DNA of 64,000 bases, from contig JACKCI010000002.1 of NCBI GenBank assembly GCA_020634155.1, positions 806,001-870,000 of the forward strand, in the 5' to 3' direction. The notes beneath the pieces were generated by a model. That model made no database searches, was not told the origin of the DNA, and saw only the letters and a list, made by a program, of their open reading frames with translations. Made by a program: the position numbers and the translations under genes. This stretch comes from Anaerolineales bacterium (GTDB lineage: Bacteria; Chloroflexota; Anaerolineae; Aggregatilineales; J027). This document shows, piece after piece, positions 33,694 to 43,581 of the stretch (position 1 is the stretch's first letter; every line of letters begins with the position of its first letter).

Positions 33694-36126
33694 ATGATAG
33701 GATTGAGCAGTTCTGAGGTGGCCGAGCGCCAACGTCAGGGCCTTGTGAATAAGGCCGAGTTAGCCAGTAGCCGTTCATTAACCGATATTTTGAAAGCTAA
33801 TTTTTTGTCCATCGCCAACTTGACCTTGCTGGCGATTGTTTTAATCCTTTTTGCCGTTGGCAAGCCCGCCGATGCCTTTGTTACAGGCGGGGTGGTCATT
33901 ATCAATGTCTTTATTGGAGCCTATCAAGAATATCGCGCCAAGCTCAAACTTGACCAAATCGCGCTCCTGACACGCCCCAAGGTCACCGTTATCCGTGACG
34001 GCAAAGAAACCAATATCGACCAAAGCGAGGTAGTGCAGGGGGATGCCATCTTGCTCAATGCGGGTGACCAAGCAGTAGTCGATGGCAAGGTTGTCGATGA
34101 CCCGCGTGATGATGCACCTGCCAAGCGCCTCGATATGGATGAATCGCTGCTTACAGGTGAGGCGGATTTAGTGGGCAAATATCCCGATGATGAGATTTTG
34201 TCGGGTAGCTTCTGTGTGGTCGGGAAAGGTGTTTATATTGCGGAGAAAATCGGCAACGATAGCTTTGCCCAAAAACTGACCAGCGGGGCACGGCAATATA
34301 CCCGTATCTTGACCCCTCTCCAGCAGCAAATCAGCATTATTGTGCGCGGCTTGGTGGTGGTGGCCCTCTTTTTGACAGCCCTACTCGGTCTCAAAGCTGC
34401 TTTTGACGAGGTGGCCTTCGCGGATGTGGTCGAGGAGGCGGCAGTTGCCATCTCACTTATCCCTCAAGGCTTGCTATTGATGATTACAGTGGCTTATGCC
34501 TTGGGTGCGGTACGGATTGCCACCAAGGGCGTGCTGGTGCAACAGAGCAACGCCGTTGAGAGCCTCAGCCATGTCGATGTGCTGTGCCTTGATAAAACAG
34601 GCACCCTGACCACCAACCGCATCTTGTACAACGCTCTGCATCCCTTTGAAGGCACAACCGAGGCTGAATTTCGTAGCGTTTTGGGCGACTATATCACCAG
34701 TTCGGGCCGCGATAACCGCACCGCCGAGGCTATCGCTGAGGCCATCCAAGGCACCGCCAAGAAGACCACACTGGTTATCCCCTTCTCCTCGGCCCGCAAA
34801 TGGTCGGCTTCCAGCTTTGAAAACGGCACCTATGTCCTTGGCGCACCAGAGATGGTTATGGATTGCACACCCTTCCAAGCGCAATTGGATGACCTCGCTA
34901 AACAGGGCTTGCGGGTACTGTTGTTCAGCCATAGTAGCCATATCGTCACTAGCATTCCTGATGACACTGAACCCGACTTACCGCCCAACCTCCAGCCTCT
35001 CGGCCTAATTAGCTTCTCTGATGAGTTGCGCCCCAATGTGAAGGAAGTCTTGAGCAAATTCCGTGAGGCAGGCATCACCCTCAAGCTGATTTCAGGCGAC
35101 AACCCCACCACAGTGGCAGCTTTGGCCTATCAAGCGGGCTTCTCAACGGTGGATAGGGCCATTTCTGGCGTGGAGTTAGCCAACCTCAATCCGAGGGATT
35201 TTGAAGAAGCGGTGCGAGCCAATGCCATCTTTGGGCGTATCACCCCCGAACAGAAGCAGCGCATTGTGGATGCCCTGCGCCGCGATGGGCATTATGTGGC
35301 GATGATGGGCGATGGGGTTAATGATGTCTTGTCACTGAAGCAGGCTCAAGTGGGCATTGCTATGGAAGATGGCAGCCAAGCGACCCGCAGTGTTGCCGAT
35401 ATTGTGCTGCTCGGCAACAAGTTTGAGGCCTTACCTGATGCGTTCCTCGAAGGCCAGCGCATCATCAACGGCATGAACGATGTCAACCGCTTGTTCTTGA
35501 CGCGCACCTTCTATACCATTTTGCTGATTGTGATTGTCGGCTTTATTGGTACTGAGTTTCCCTTTACGCCGCGCCATAATGCCCTGCTGACGACCCTACC
35601 CGTCGGCCTACCCGCCTTTTTCTTGACCATGTGGGCGCGGACGGGCAAGCCCAAGCATGACCTGATTACCAGCATCAGCGAGTTTGTTTTCCCGACGGGC
35701 TTGACCTTCACCTTCCTGAGTGTGTTCATTTGGGTGTTGTATCGCACCTATGGTGTTGCCAGCGTTGAGACCAGCCGCACGGTATTGACGACGGCGGCCT
35801 TGATAGGCGGGCTGTGGGTCATCCTATTGGCGGAGCATGAGCGCGAGACATGGCAGCATGAACTCATTAAGCGCGGGGATGTGCGACGGGTGCAGTTAAC
35901 GGTGGCGATGTTAGCGCTATTCGGCGTGGTGATGGTCATACCCGGCTTGCGCGACTTTTTTGAGATGACGACCCTCTCATGGGCCGACCTTGCCACCATT
36001 GCCGCCTCCATGTCGGTATGGGCCATCGCTCTACACCTGTTCTGGCGTTACAACATCATTGCGCGGTTATTGATTCCTGACTACGGGAAAGACGGCGCTC
36101 CCGAAATCCACTTTGAAATTGAATAG
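33694..36126 (+). CDS. P-type cation-transporting ATPase (CtpE-like)
   Basis: 810 residues from the ATG at 33694; the in-frame ATG at 33679 lacks a ribosome site while GAGGA precedes 33694. About ten membrane helices. Actuator motif LTGEAD, phosphorylation motif DKTGTLT, MGDGVNDVLSLKQAQVGIAM hinge, and the fourth-helix motif AISLIPQGL in place of the PEGL of Ca2+ and Na+/K+ pumps. There are no N-terminal heavy-metal domains or CPC motif. The whole pattern (start GLSSSEVAERQRQGLVN, IPQGLLLMITVAYALGAVRIA) fits the CtpE branch, reported to move calcium in mycobacteria; the ion here is inference. It is followed 9 bases later by the next gene. Confidence 0.9.
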   Translation: MIGLSSSEVAERQRQGLVNKAELASSRSLTDILKANFLSIANLTLLAIVLILFAVGKPADAFVTGGVVIINVFIGAYQEYRAKLKLDQIALLTRPKVTVIRDGKETNIDQSEVVQGDAILLNAGDQAVVDGKVVDDPRDDAPAKRLDMDESLLTGEADLVGKYPDDEILSGSFCVVGKGVYIAEKIGNDSFAQKLTSGARQYTRILTPLQQQISIIVRGLVVVALFLTALLGLKAAFDEVAFADVVEEAAVAISLIPQGLLLMITVAYALGAVRIATKGVLVQQSNAVESLSHVDVLCLDKTGTLTTNRILYNALHPFEGTTEAEFRSVLGDYITSSGRDNRTAEAIAEAIQGTAKKTTLVIPFSSARKWSASSFENGTYVLGAPEMVMDCTPFQAQLDDLAKQGLRVLLFSHSSHIVTSIPDDTEPDLPPNLQPLGLISFSDELRPNVKEVLSKFREAGITLKLISGDNPTTVAALAYQAGFSTVDRAISGVELANLNPRDFEEAVRANAIFGRITPEQKQRIVDALRRDGHYVAMMGDGVNDVLSLKQAQVGIAMEDGSQATRSVADIVLLGNKFEALPDAFLEGQRIINGMNDVNRLFLTRTFYTILLIVIVGFIGTEFPFTPRHNALLTTLPVGLPAFFLTMWARTGKPKHDLITSISEFVFPTGLTFTFLSVFIWVLYRTYGVASVETSRTVLTTAALIGGLWVILLAEHERETWQHELIKRGDVRRVQLTVAMLALFGVVMVIPGLRDFFEMTTLSWADLATIAASMSVWAIALHLFWRYNIIARLLIPDYGKDGAPEIHFEIE

Positions 36127-36135
36127 GAGTCCATC

Positions 36136-37851
36136 ATGCGAAACCTACGCGAGGCCCTTAAAGACCATGACCCCCATCTGCTGGAGGTGATTGCCAACCG
36201 CTGGGATGTCGATTTGGGCAAGGATGCCGTTGAAAACCTCGCCGTTGTCATGCTCGACCCTGCCCGTGCTGCCAGCGAATGGGAACGCCTCAAGGACAAT
36301 GAGCGCGGGGCCGTGCAGATGTTGATTGCCGCCCGTAATAACAAGATGCCTACATCCCAATTCTCGCGCCTGTTTGGGGAGATTCGGCAGATGGGGCCAG
36401 ATAAACGCCAGCGCGAAAAGCCCCACCTTGACCCGACAGGCCCCGCCGAGACGCTCTATTATCGCGGTTTGTTGCACATGGGCTTTGATGAGAGCAAGCA
36501 GGGCCTCCAGAGTTTCGTCTATGTACCACTCGATTTAGCGGCTACCCTGCCCACCACCCAAATCGGCATTGACCTCACCGAGGAACCGACCCAACTCCCT
36601 GACATGGGTGAGGAGCCGACCCTGCTGCATATCACCCAAGAGGAGCCGCCCGCCAGCATCCAGCGTGCCAACTCAACGGTGGTTGATGACTTGACGACCC
36701 TTTTGGCCTATATCCAACTCCATAGTATGCCGTTGGAGCATGGGCATGTGCCAGAACGCCAATGGCAGGAAATCCTGCAACACATGATTGACCCTAACGC
36801 GGCCCGCCTTGAGATGCTGATGCTGCTGGCCTATGAGTTGGGCTTGATTGTGGAGGAGGGCGGCAAGCTGCAAACCGAGCGCCAAGCGGTGCGGCGTTGG
36901 CTAGAGGCTCCCCGCACCACCCAAGTCAAGCAGTTGATTGAGACATGGCAGAACAGCACGGCCTATAACGAGCTTTTCCAACTGCCTGACCTCCAACCGG
37001 AAGGCACAGGCTGGCAGAATAACCCCCTGTTGCTGCGTCAGACCGTGCAAGAGACCACCCAAGCCCTGATTGGCGACCAGTGGATTGCATTAGAGGGCCT
37101 GATTGAGGAAATCAAGGAGTCCGAGCCGGACTTCCAGCGCCCCGGTGGCGATTATGATAGCTGGTATATCAAAGACCGTGCGTCGGGAACTTATCTGCAA
37201 GGCTTCGAGAGTTGGGATCGGGTCGAGGGGGCTATGCTGCGCTTCACGATTGGCACCGTTATGCACTGGCTGGGCATGGTTGATACGGGCATGACGGGCG
37301 CGGCGGTTGATAGTTTCAAGCTGACAACCTACGGCAAGGCATGGGTGGGGCGCTCGGCGTGGCCGGAGTTGAAAGACCCCGAAAGCTATTTGACCCTAGA
37401 GGCCGACGGACGTATCTTGATGCCGCGGGCTGCCAGCCGTTATGACCGCTTTCAGTTGGCGCGTTTCACGACATGGGGGCCAGCCGGTGATACCTTCACC
37501 TATACCCTGACCAACGCCAGCCTGCGCCGTGCTGCCGAGCAAGGCATCAAACCCGAACATATCTTTACCTTCTTGAACCGCACCGTAAACCACGAACTGC
37601 CGCCCGCCATTCACTCCCTGCTCAATTCGTGGGAGGCTTCGGCAGGTGGGACGCCGCTCTTGCTCAAGCGGATGGTGGTCTTGCATGTTGATACCGAGGA
37701 CAACATGCGCCTGCTATGGGAGAAGCCCGACATCCGGCGCTTTCTGGGGCAGCAATTGGGGCCGTTGGTGGTGGCGGTGCGCGAAGACCAATGGCAGGGG
37801 CTGGTCAAGGCCTTGGAGCAGCATGGCATCGCGCTGGAGGTGGATGTGTGA
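36136..37851 (+). CDS. helicase-associated-domain protein without helicase motor
   Basis: 571 residues. N-terminus NLREALKDHDPHLLEVIANRW and the C-terminal 180 residues (LEADGRILMPRAASRYDRFQ, TLTNASLRRAAEQGIKPEHI, LNRTVNHELPPAIHSLLNSW) match the XPB/Ssl2-type helicase-associated region found in stand-alone bacterial proteins. Walker motifs and DExH box are missing. The middle is variable. A ribosome site TAGGAG precedes the ATG and only 9 bases separate it from the P-type ATPase gene, so they are co-transcribed, with no obvious functional reason. DNA binding is plausible but unproven. Confidence 0.78.
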   Translation: MRNLREALKDHDPHLLEVIANRWDVDLGKDAVENLAVVMLDPARAASEWERLKDNERGAVQMLIAARNNKMPTSQFSRLFGEIRQMGPDKRQREKPHLDPTGPAETLYYRGLLHMGFDESKQGLQSFVYVPLDLAATLPTTQIGIDLTEEPTQLPDMGEEPTLLHITQEEPPASIQRANSTVVDDLTTLLAYIQLHSMPLEHGHVPERQWQEILQHMIDPNAARLEMLMLLAYELGLIVEEGGKLQTERQAVRRWLEAPRTTQVKQLIETWQNSTAYNELFQLPDLQPEGTGWQNNPLLLRQTVQETTQALIGDQWIALEGLIEEIKESEPDFQRPGGDYDSWYIKDRASGTYLQGFESWDRVEGAMLRFTIGTVMHWLGMVDTGMTGAAVDSFKLTTYGKAWVGRSAWPELKDPESYLTLEADGRILMPRAASRYDRFQLARFTTWGPAGDTFTYTLTNASLRRAAEQGIKPEHIFTFLNRTVNHELPPAIHSLLNSWEASAGGTPLLLKRMVVLHVDTEDNMRLLWEKPDIRRFLGQQLGPLVVAVREDQWQGLVKALEQHGIALEVDV

Positions 37852-37856
37852 TGCGA

Positions 37857-38255
37857 TCACCTATCAATCCAATCTCTCCCCCATCCGGATAGGCGATAGT
37901 TTTTGGTGAGATTGTACTCACCGACCATAATGCCAGCGCGATAGGGCCGTTTGCCATCAAAGACAGCAAAGGAATCAATAAACAGGTCTAACCGACAGGT
38001 GATACCCTCAATCTGGAAGCCATAGGATGTGTTCAACCTATTGGTAAAAAACTGGGTATGGGTGCGGTATAGCACTTGATTATCGACTGTTAGCCGAAAG
38101 TGCATCATCAGAAGACCCGAATGCCCACGCAAAACAATCAAATGGGGCTTCTCTAGATCAAATTGAGCGCGGATAAACCAAATAACACCCCAATGCTCGG
38201 CAGTGACTTTCACATTTGTTGGCTCACTCATCACGGGCTGAGACAAGCGCATCAT
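37857..38255 (-). CDS. small protein of unknown function coupled to propeller gene
   Basis: 132 residues; no signal peptide and no membrane segment. It looks beta-rich (WGVIWFIRAQFDLEKPHLIVL split around charged turns, FRLTVDNQVLYRTHTQFF, CRLDLFIDSFAVFDGKRPY), possibly a C2- or tubby-like sandwich. No family recognised. Its ATG overlaps the stop of the upstream TolB-like gene by 4 bases (ATGA), so the two are translated as a unit. An alternative start is the ATG at 38231 (MSEPTNVK). Confidence 0.7.
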   Translation of the reverse strand: MMRLSQPVMSEPTNVKVTAEHWGVIWFIRAQFDLEKPHLIVLRGHSGLLMMHFRLTVDNQVLYRTHTQFFTNRLNTSYGFQIEGITCRLDLFIDSFAVFDGKRPYRAGIMVGEYNLTKNYRLSGWGRDWIDR

Positions 38256-39559
38256 TCATGCACCCCCACATAAACATCAGTACCTTCAAAATCTGTCAGA
38301 CGCTCAATGTCGCCCTCAAGGTTTAGTCTATAGACGTCAAAATTATCTAAACCAGCTGAAAAGTAAAGCCAGATGTCATCTGGAGACCACATAATTGGTG
38401 AATCACCAAGAAACTCAATTATAGGAGAGGAGCGCATAGCCCCAATTTCGGAGTCCAATGGGATAAGTTCGAGATCGCTTCCATCAGGTTTTATGAGTAC
38501 AAGATGTGTGGATAAATTAGCTGACTCACCGATGAGTCTTGAGCCATCAGGTGTCCAACCATACCAAGAAAATATTTGAGAAGGCCATAATACAGGATCG
38601 GGATTAATGGTGTTCAGTTGGATACCATAGCGATAACCAGCACTAGAAGCGTAAAACAGCCACTGACTATCTGGAGAAAAAAACGTCGTAGCCCAAGCCG
38701 AAATCCCTACGTTGATATTTACCGCACCATCGGGACTTACAACAGTAAGCAAACTTGAATTTGACGAGTGAGGCGAACTAAGAAGTAGCCATTTACCATC
38801 GGGTGACCATGCACTGACGGCAAGTCCGTCTGCACCTTGATAGATTAGCTGGGATTCCTGACCATCCATACGGCTTCGAAACAGAGCCGATTGCATAGGG
38901 CGAGTATAATAAAGCCATTTGCCATCTAGCGACCATGTGCCAAATAGCGCCTGTTGACCGTTGATTTCTAAGGGCCATACTCCCGAACCATCAAGATTTA
39001 CCACATAGTCATTACGGGTATCCAGATTAGATTGAGTCTCTGATAAAATTATTTGCTGGCTATTCGGCAACCAAGCGCGAAATTTTGCGTTAGGAAAGTC
39101 ATTACTTATATGGAAATTTTGTGTTCCATCCGCACGCATTCGATAAATACCTGTTTCTGCCTCGACAATAAGCCACTCTCCATCGGGCGACCATACATAT
39201 CGATCAAGATGATTCCGTATCATTATAGGGGTAAGTTCCTCACCGTTATATCGAATACCATACAGATAATTATCAGAATGATTAACAAAGTAAATCCAAT
39301 CATTGTCGGGTGACCAAAAGAGGTACTCTACATTTTGAGGGGTATCGCCATCATTGGTAAGGCTCTCTAGGTCACTGCCGTCGGGCCGCATCCGATAAAG
39401 GTGAGTGGTGGTCAAGTCACCATCAGCCCCTTGCGAACTGAAATAGACCCAATAATCATCGGCAGGCGGTTGGGCGGTGGCGTTTACTCCTCCCAGTGAA
39501 AGGAACAAGAAGCCCATCCCAAGGCCTATTATCTGAAACGCTTTTCGCATGTGAGGCAC
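38252..39559 (-). CDS. secreted TolB-like beta-propeller protein
   Basis: 435 residues. Signal peptide: RKAFQIIGLGMGFLFLSLGG then VNATAQP. The mature part has six or more PD40/TolB-type blades, each with W/F-S-P-D-x-x-W-L/I: FWSPDNDWIYF, VWSPDGEWLIV, TWSLDGKWLYY, AWSPDGKWLLL, FFSPDSQWLFY, MWSPDDIWLYF. It would fold into a propeller outside the cytoplasm and bind proteins or ligands; there is no Tol-Pal system nearby. The wording of blade sequences (MRPDGSDLESLTNDG) is typical of Chloroflexota propellers. A second ATG 9 bases downstream is an equally good start. Confidence 0.88.
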   Translation of the reverse strand: MPHMRKAFQIIGLGMGFLFLSLGGVNATAQPPADDYWVYFSSQGADGDLTTTHLYRMRPDGSDLESLTNDGDTPQNVEYLFWSPDNDWIYFVNHSDNYLYGIRYNGEELTPIMIRNHLDRYVWSPDGEWLIVEAETGIYRMRADGTQNFHISNDFPNAKFRAWLPNSQQIILSETQSNLDTRNDYVVNLDGSGVWPLEINGQQALFGTWSLDGKWLYYTRPMQSALFRSRMDGQESQLIYQGADGLAVSAWSPDGKWLLLSSPHSSNSSLLTVVSPDGAVNINVGISAWATTFFSPDSQWLFYASSAGYRYGIQLNTINPDPVLWPSQIFSWYGWTPDGSRLIGESANLSTHLVLIKPDGSDLELIPLDSEIGAMRSSPIIEFLGDSPIMWSPDDIWLYFSAGLDNFDVYRLNLEGDIERLTDFEGTDVYVGVHE

Positions 39560-39592
39560 CCATTCAACTCAGGTTCGATTGGACTAAACGAG

Positions 39593-40042
39593 CTACAAAT
39601 CAATCGACAACTCATCGACAAAGCGCATCAAGAACGACTTGAGTTCGGTTGGCTTGATGGCAAGACGGGCGAAGGCTTCATAGTCAATCGGCACACGCTC
39701 AAGCTGATACTCGCCGCGTGCGGGGTCATCATATTCGGGGCCGTTGGTTTGGCTGGGGTCGAGTTCGAGCAGGAAGCAATGGAAAAACACTTGGTCTTCG
39801 ATTATGAGCATGGGGCGAATGACATCCACCCGCGCCCCTAGCTCCTCCCACAGTTCGCGCTGAAGGGCCGCCACGGTATCGACATCATCAGATTCAATGC
39901 CACCGCCCGGCGCAACCCAATAGGGGGCAACATCGGGCTTGATGCGCTTAATCAAATAGAGGGTGTTCTCCGCATCAACCAAAATGGCGCGGACACGTCC
40001 CGGCTCTTCAAAGGGGTTGGGTTGCTCATCGAGTAGGTTCAT
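39593..40042 (-). CDS. NUDIX hydrolase
   Basis: 149 residues from the ATG at 40042, which overlaps the tsaD stop by 4 bases (ATGA); an upstream ATG at 40054 is less likely. The NUDIX box is GGGIESDDVD...LQRELWEELGARV, with REx-x-EE-x-G intact, so metal-dependent hydrolysis of a nucleoside-diphosphate derivative is expected. The surrounding WVAPGGG and the N-terminal RVRAILVDAENTLYLIKR are typical of ADP-ribose or NTP pyrophosphatase-like members. Substrate cannot be read from sequence. Translationally coupled to tsaD. Confidence 0.92.
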   Translation of the reverse strand: MNLLDEQPNPFEEPGRVRAILVDAENTLYLIKRIKPDVAPYWVAPGGGIESDDVDTVAALQRELWEELGARVDVIRPMLIIEDQVFFHCFLLELDPSQTNGPEYDDPARGEYQLERVPIDYEAFARLAIKPTELKSFLMRFVDELSIDL

Positions 40043-41073
40043 GACACAGGCCACGTCGGGCGCACATCGAGGCCGAGACTATCGCGCTGTCCGGCTTGAA
40101 AACGATAATAGCCCGCCGCCCCAATCATGGCTGCGTTGTCGGTACAGAGCTTGAGGGGGGGATAACGCACGGGGATGGGCGCTTGGGCCGCGAAGGTCTC
40201 CCGCAAGGGGCGGTTAGCGCTCACCCCCCCGGAGATAAATATCTCCTTGGCACCATAGGCCGCCGCCGCTTGCAGGGTCTTCTGCACCAGCACCGCGACC
40301 ACTGCCGCTTGGAAGCTGGCTGCCACATCGGGAATAGATAGCCCCTCGCGCAGGTCGCCTTCCTTGAGGCTTTCATGGCCTGCCGTGCGTGGCCCGACAT
40401 GCGGAGGCCGTACTGCCCGCATGACCGAGGTCTTCAGCCCCGAAAAGCTGAAATCGAAGCCCTCGCCTTGCATGGCCCGCGGGAAGTCATAGGCGGTGGG
40501 GTCGCCCCCCTCAGCAGCTTTCTGGATGGAGGGGCCGCCGGGATAGGGTAGGTGCAACAAGCGCCCGACTTTATCGAAGGCCTCACCTGCTGCGTCATCA
40601 ATGGTGCCGCCCAGATGTTGATACTCGCCATGCCCCGTCATCAGGATTAGCTCGGTATGCCCACCCGACACAATCAGGTTGATGATGGGAAACTCAATCG
40701 GGGCCTCGGTGCCAACCCACAATGAATAGATATGGCCTTCGAGGTGGTTGATGCCGAGCAGAGGTAGACCCGTTGCCAGCGCCAAGCCCTTAGCATAGTT
40801 AATGCCAATCAGCAACGACCCAACCAGTCCCGGCCCTTGGGTCACACACAGCGCATCGAGGTCATTGAGCGTCAGCTTGGCCTCATCTAAGGCTTGCTGC
40901 ACGACGGCGCTGATGACTTCGATATGGGCGCGGGCTGCCACTTCGGGAAAGACCCCGCCATACTGAGCATGGAGGTCAATCTGTGACGCGACAATCGAGG
41001 AGCGTATCTGCCGCCCACCCTCAATGACAGCGGCGGCGGTTTCATCACAAGAGGTTTCAATCGCTAGAATCAA
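40039..41073 (-). CDS. tsaD: tRNA N6-adenosine threonylcarbamoyltransferase
   Basis: About 344 residues. Transfers the threonylcarbamoyl group to A37 of ANN-decoding tRNAs together with TsaB and TsaE (not in this window). Signatures: ILAIETSCDETAAAV at the start, GLVGSLLIGINYAKGLA, the metal-binding NHLEGHIYS, SGGHTELIL, and the late SGGVSANRPLRE. Start: AGGA stands 8 bases before a TTG at 41073, which gives the family-typical beginning; the ATG at 41088 (MRILKLILAIETS) lacks a ribosome site but is an alternative. Upstream in-frame ATG at 41151 adds unconserved residues. Confidence 0.95.
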   Translation of the reverse strand: MILAIETSCDETAAAVIEGGRQIRSSIVASQIDLHAQYGGVFPEVAARAHIEVISAVVQQALDEAKLTLNDLDALCVTQGPGLVGSLLIGINYAKGLALATGLPLLGINHLEGHIYSLWVGTEAPIEFPIINLIVSGGHTELILMTGHGEYQHLGGTIDDAAGEAFDKVGRLLHLPYPGGPSIQKAAEGGDPTAYDFPRAMQGEGFDFSFSGLKTSVMRAVRPPHVGPRTAGHESLKEGDLREGLSIPDVAASFQAAVVAVLVQKTLQAAAAYGAKEIFISGGVSANRPLRETFAAQAPIPVRYPPLKLCTDNAAMIGAAGYYRFQAGQRDSLGLDVRPTWPVS

Positions 41074-41230
41074 TTTCAGTATCCTCATCGGCTGAAATTC
41101 AACCGAGCCTTGGAACGTGATTTTACATGACTCTTGAAAACAGCGGAACAATCAGCCCAAGCCATAACCGCCTACCACGTTCAAGTCGGAATATAGCCAA
41201 CGGCTTAGGGACTGTCAAGCTGTCGTAGAA

Positions 41231-43579
41231 TTACGGCTCTTTCGGTAAATAATATAAGGCGTTATCGGATAAAACGTAGACCTTGCCGGGCGGCTGGGCG
41301 TTGACATAGACGCCACTGACTTTATCAAACGCATCATCAAGCAAGTCAGTAGGTCGATAACCGAGGTTGACCGTTCCCCCCAACGAAATCTGGTACACCG
41401 CGTCGTTGTTCTGGTCAGCGATGTACAGGGCATAGGCACGCGGGTCGGTGCTGAGGAACAACGAGCGCCCACTGGTGATACCATCTACGGGGGCCTTCTG
41501 CGGGTCAATCGAGAAAGTGGCGGGTTCACCGCCCACAAATTTAGAGATGGTGCCGTTGTTAAACAGGATATAGATACTACCGTCCTCGTCAATGCCCATA
41601 TCCACTGCCGCGCTCAGATTAGGAGCATTGCCGCCCGTGAAATACTCTTCAGGGGGCAATTGGAAAAAGCCCTCTTCAGGACGGAAGCGCCAAATCTGGT
41701 TGGCCCCCGCATCCAATACATAGAAATTCGGCCCCCATAGCGCAATGGCCTCGGGGCGGTTCCAATCGGCGGGGATTTGCAGTTGCAAGGCTCCCGCGCC
41801 AAAGGTGCCATGATAGGTAATCAGCAGGCCGTTGTCATCCAGCGCGAGTAGGGCATTGGAGTTGACGGCCCCGCTGGTCGTAATCCATTCAAGGTCAATC
41901 ACATTCGAGACAATTTCGTTATTGATGGCCCGTCCGCGCTCAATAATCGGGGTTTCCTCCGACTCAATCAAGCGTGCGCCAGAGCTATCGACTACCGTGC
42001 GATAAACTTGGCTGCGGTTGCGGTCCAGCACATAAATATCTTGACCATTGGGGGCCACCATCGGGCCGCGCAAATCGGCATTATTGCCAAACTCTCGAAT
42101 AAGCGTAATCGGCACCCGAATGATGCGGTCATAGCTGTCGATATAACGTTGGGCCTCTAGGATAATGTCGCGGACTTCCACGCTATTGGGGTTCTCACGA
42201 CGGGCACGCTCGGCCCAATTGCGGACTTCCAGCCACGCATTGCGTTTATCCTTGGGCGCGGCGTCACTACTCGCTTCAAGGGTATCGGCCTCGGTCTTGG
42301 CATTGATGGCCTCCACCCGCAATTCTTCAAATAGGGTGGTGTCCCGATTGGATAGGGCCAACCCGACCACCACCACCCCCACCAATGCCGGAATAATCAC
42401 CGCGACTAAGGCCACAATATTCATGGGGATAAGGGTATTTTGGGATTGCCCCGGCGCGGGTTCGGGCAACAAGCGGTTGAGGATAGCATTCAAGAAGTTA
42501 GAAATTCCCTTGAGGATATTGGAAACCAGTAGCAATAGACCTACCGCTAAAGCCTTGGGCAAGGACTGGCGTGCGGGTGGTGGAGCCTCCGCGGTGGCTT
42601 GCCGTTCAGCACGTCGCTTTCGTCGTGGAGTAGGTGACTCAATAGGGGTCTCGGCTGCTTCCTCAATGCTTGGATCTGATGGGCTATCAGCATCGGTTTC
42701 TAGTTCAGAGTCCACCGTCGCCTCCATGCTAAAGGGCGGCACCTCAGCCGTCGGCGTCTCAAGCAAGAACGGAGCAGCCCCCTCTGGGGTTAAGTCTGGT
42801 ACTGGTTCTTCACTCGCCACAAGTTCAACAGGTGCAACATCCTCTGTAAATGGCGTGGGTTCCGGTGCTGATGGAGCCGCGACGGGTGGAGCCTCAATGC
42901 TCGCTTGTGGCACCTCATCGCTGACAAATTGAATAATGGTGGCAAAGGCTTGGCGCTCAACCGAGGCCTCTAGTTTGTCGAGACAGGCCTCGATATTGCC
43001 AATCTTAACGGCCTCTTGTAGTACCTTATCGGAAATAGCCGAGACACTGGCATCGCCCAGCACAAAAAGGTCGTTGGGGGTTAGGTCATAGTGGGTAAAC
43101 TCGGCGCTAGGCTCGGAGCGTGCCCCCAACGGCAAGATATTGAGCATATCGGGGTCAAGCGGAAAAGTGCTGTAGGTGCTGTCGTTGAAGGACGCACAGA
43201 GGGTAGTGCCACAGCGCATGACATAGACCTCTTCACTGCGCTTGACCAAGGCCAGCAAACCCGCCCGATAGTCCGCTGATTGCTGCTGATTAATCTGCTG
43301 GATGCGTTGATTGAGCGTATTGGCAAGTTCACGTAAGGCCCCGGTGATGCCCAAGCGCGAGTTGAAATAGGTCTCAGCGGCTAAGGCTGCTAACTTCTCA
43401 TAAAACTCAGCTTTGGCGTTAGTCTGACCTGCCGGCGTCACCAGCACAAAGAGTGTATCTTGCTCACGGGTGCGGTGAGCGCGTTTTGGTGCAACTTGGA
43501 CTAATGCGCCGGGAGGAGGGCTGCTAATCGTGCGCCCGCCAACCACAAATAAATGCCCAACCAAAGCTTCGTATTTCAC
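41231..43579 (-). CDS. pseudo-PP2C + TM + beta-propeller membrane protein
   Basis: 782 residues from a GTG at 43579 with AGAGGG about 8 bases before it; this leaves a 2-base gap to the preceding gene, whereas the ATG at 43669 would overlap it by 88. Residues 1-225 follow the PPM/PP2C order (AGLLALVKRSEEVYVMRCGT for the usual ...GDSR strand, LTPNDLFVLGDASVSAISD for the usual ...SDGL helix), but the metal-binding Asp residues are replaced. Residues 225-400 are a Pro/Glu/Ser-rich linker. One membrane helix lies near 405-430 (MNIVALVAVIIPALVGVVVV). The rest is an NHL/SMP-30-like propeller (DIYVLDRNRSQVYRT, NFYVLDAGANQIWRF, KVYVLSDNALYYL). A dead phosphatase inside, a propeller outside: likely a scaffold or signal transmitter. 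Confidence 0.82.
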   Translation of the reverse strand: MKYEALVGHLFVVGGRTISSPPPGALVQVAPKRAHRTREQDTLFVLVTPAGQTNAKAEFYEKLAALAAETYFNSRLGITGALRELANTLNQRIQQINQQQSADYRAGLLALVKRSEEVYVMRCGTTLCASFNDSTYSTFPLDPDMLNILPLGARSEPSAEFTHYDLTPNDLFVLGDASVSAISDKVLQEAVKIGNIEACLDKLEASVERQAFATIIQFVSDEVPQASIEAPPVAAPSAPEPTPFTEDVAPVELVASEEPVPDLTPEGAAPFLLETPTAEVPPFSMEATVDSELETDADSPSDPSIEEAAETPIESPTPRRKRRAERQATAEAPPPARQSLPKALAVGLLLLVSNILKGISNFLNAILNRLLPEPAPGQSQNTLIPMNIVALVAVIIPALVGVVVVGLALSNRDTTLFEELRVEAINAKTEADTLEASSDAAPKDKRNAWLEVRNWAERARRENPNSVEVRDIILEAQRYIDSYDRIIRVPITLIREFGNNADLRGPMVAPNGQDIYVLDRNRSQVYRTVVDSSGARLIESEETPIIERGRAINNEIVSNVIDLEWITTSGAVNSNALLALDDNGLLITYHGTFGAGALQLQIPADWNRPEAIALWGPNFYVLDAGANQIWRFRPEEGFFQLPPEEYFTGGNAPNLSAAVDMGIDEDGSIYILFNNGTISKFVGGEPATFSIDPQKAPVDGITSGRSLFLSTDPRAYALYIADQNNDAVYQISLGGTVNLGYRPTDLLDDAFDKVSGVYVNAQPPGKVYVLSDNALYYLPKEP

Positions 43580-43581
43580 GG

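Noticed and set aside
36136..37851. A full helicase
   Set aside because: No Walker A/B or DExH motifs; only the associated domain is present.
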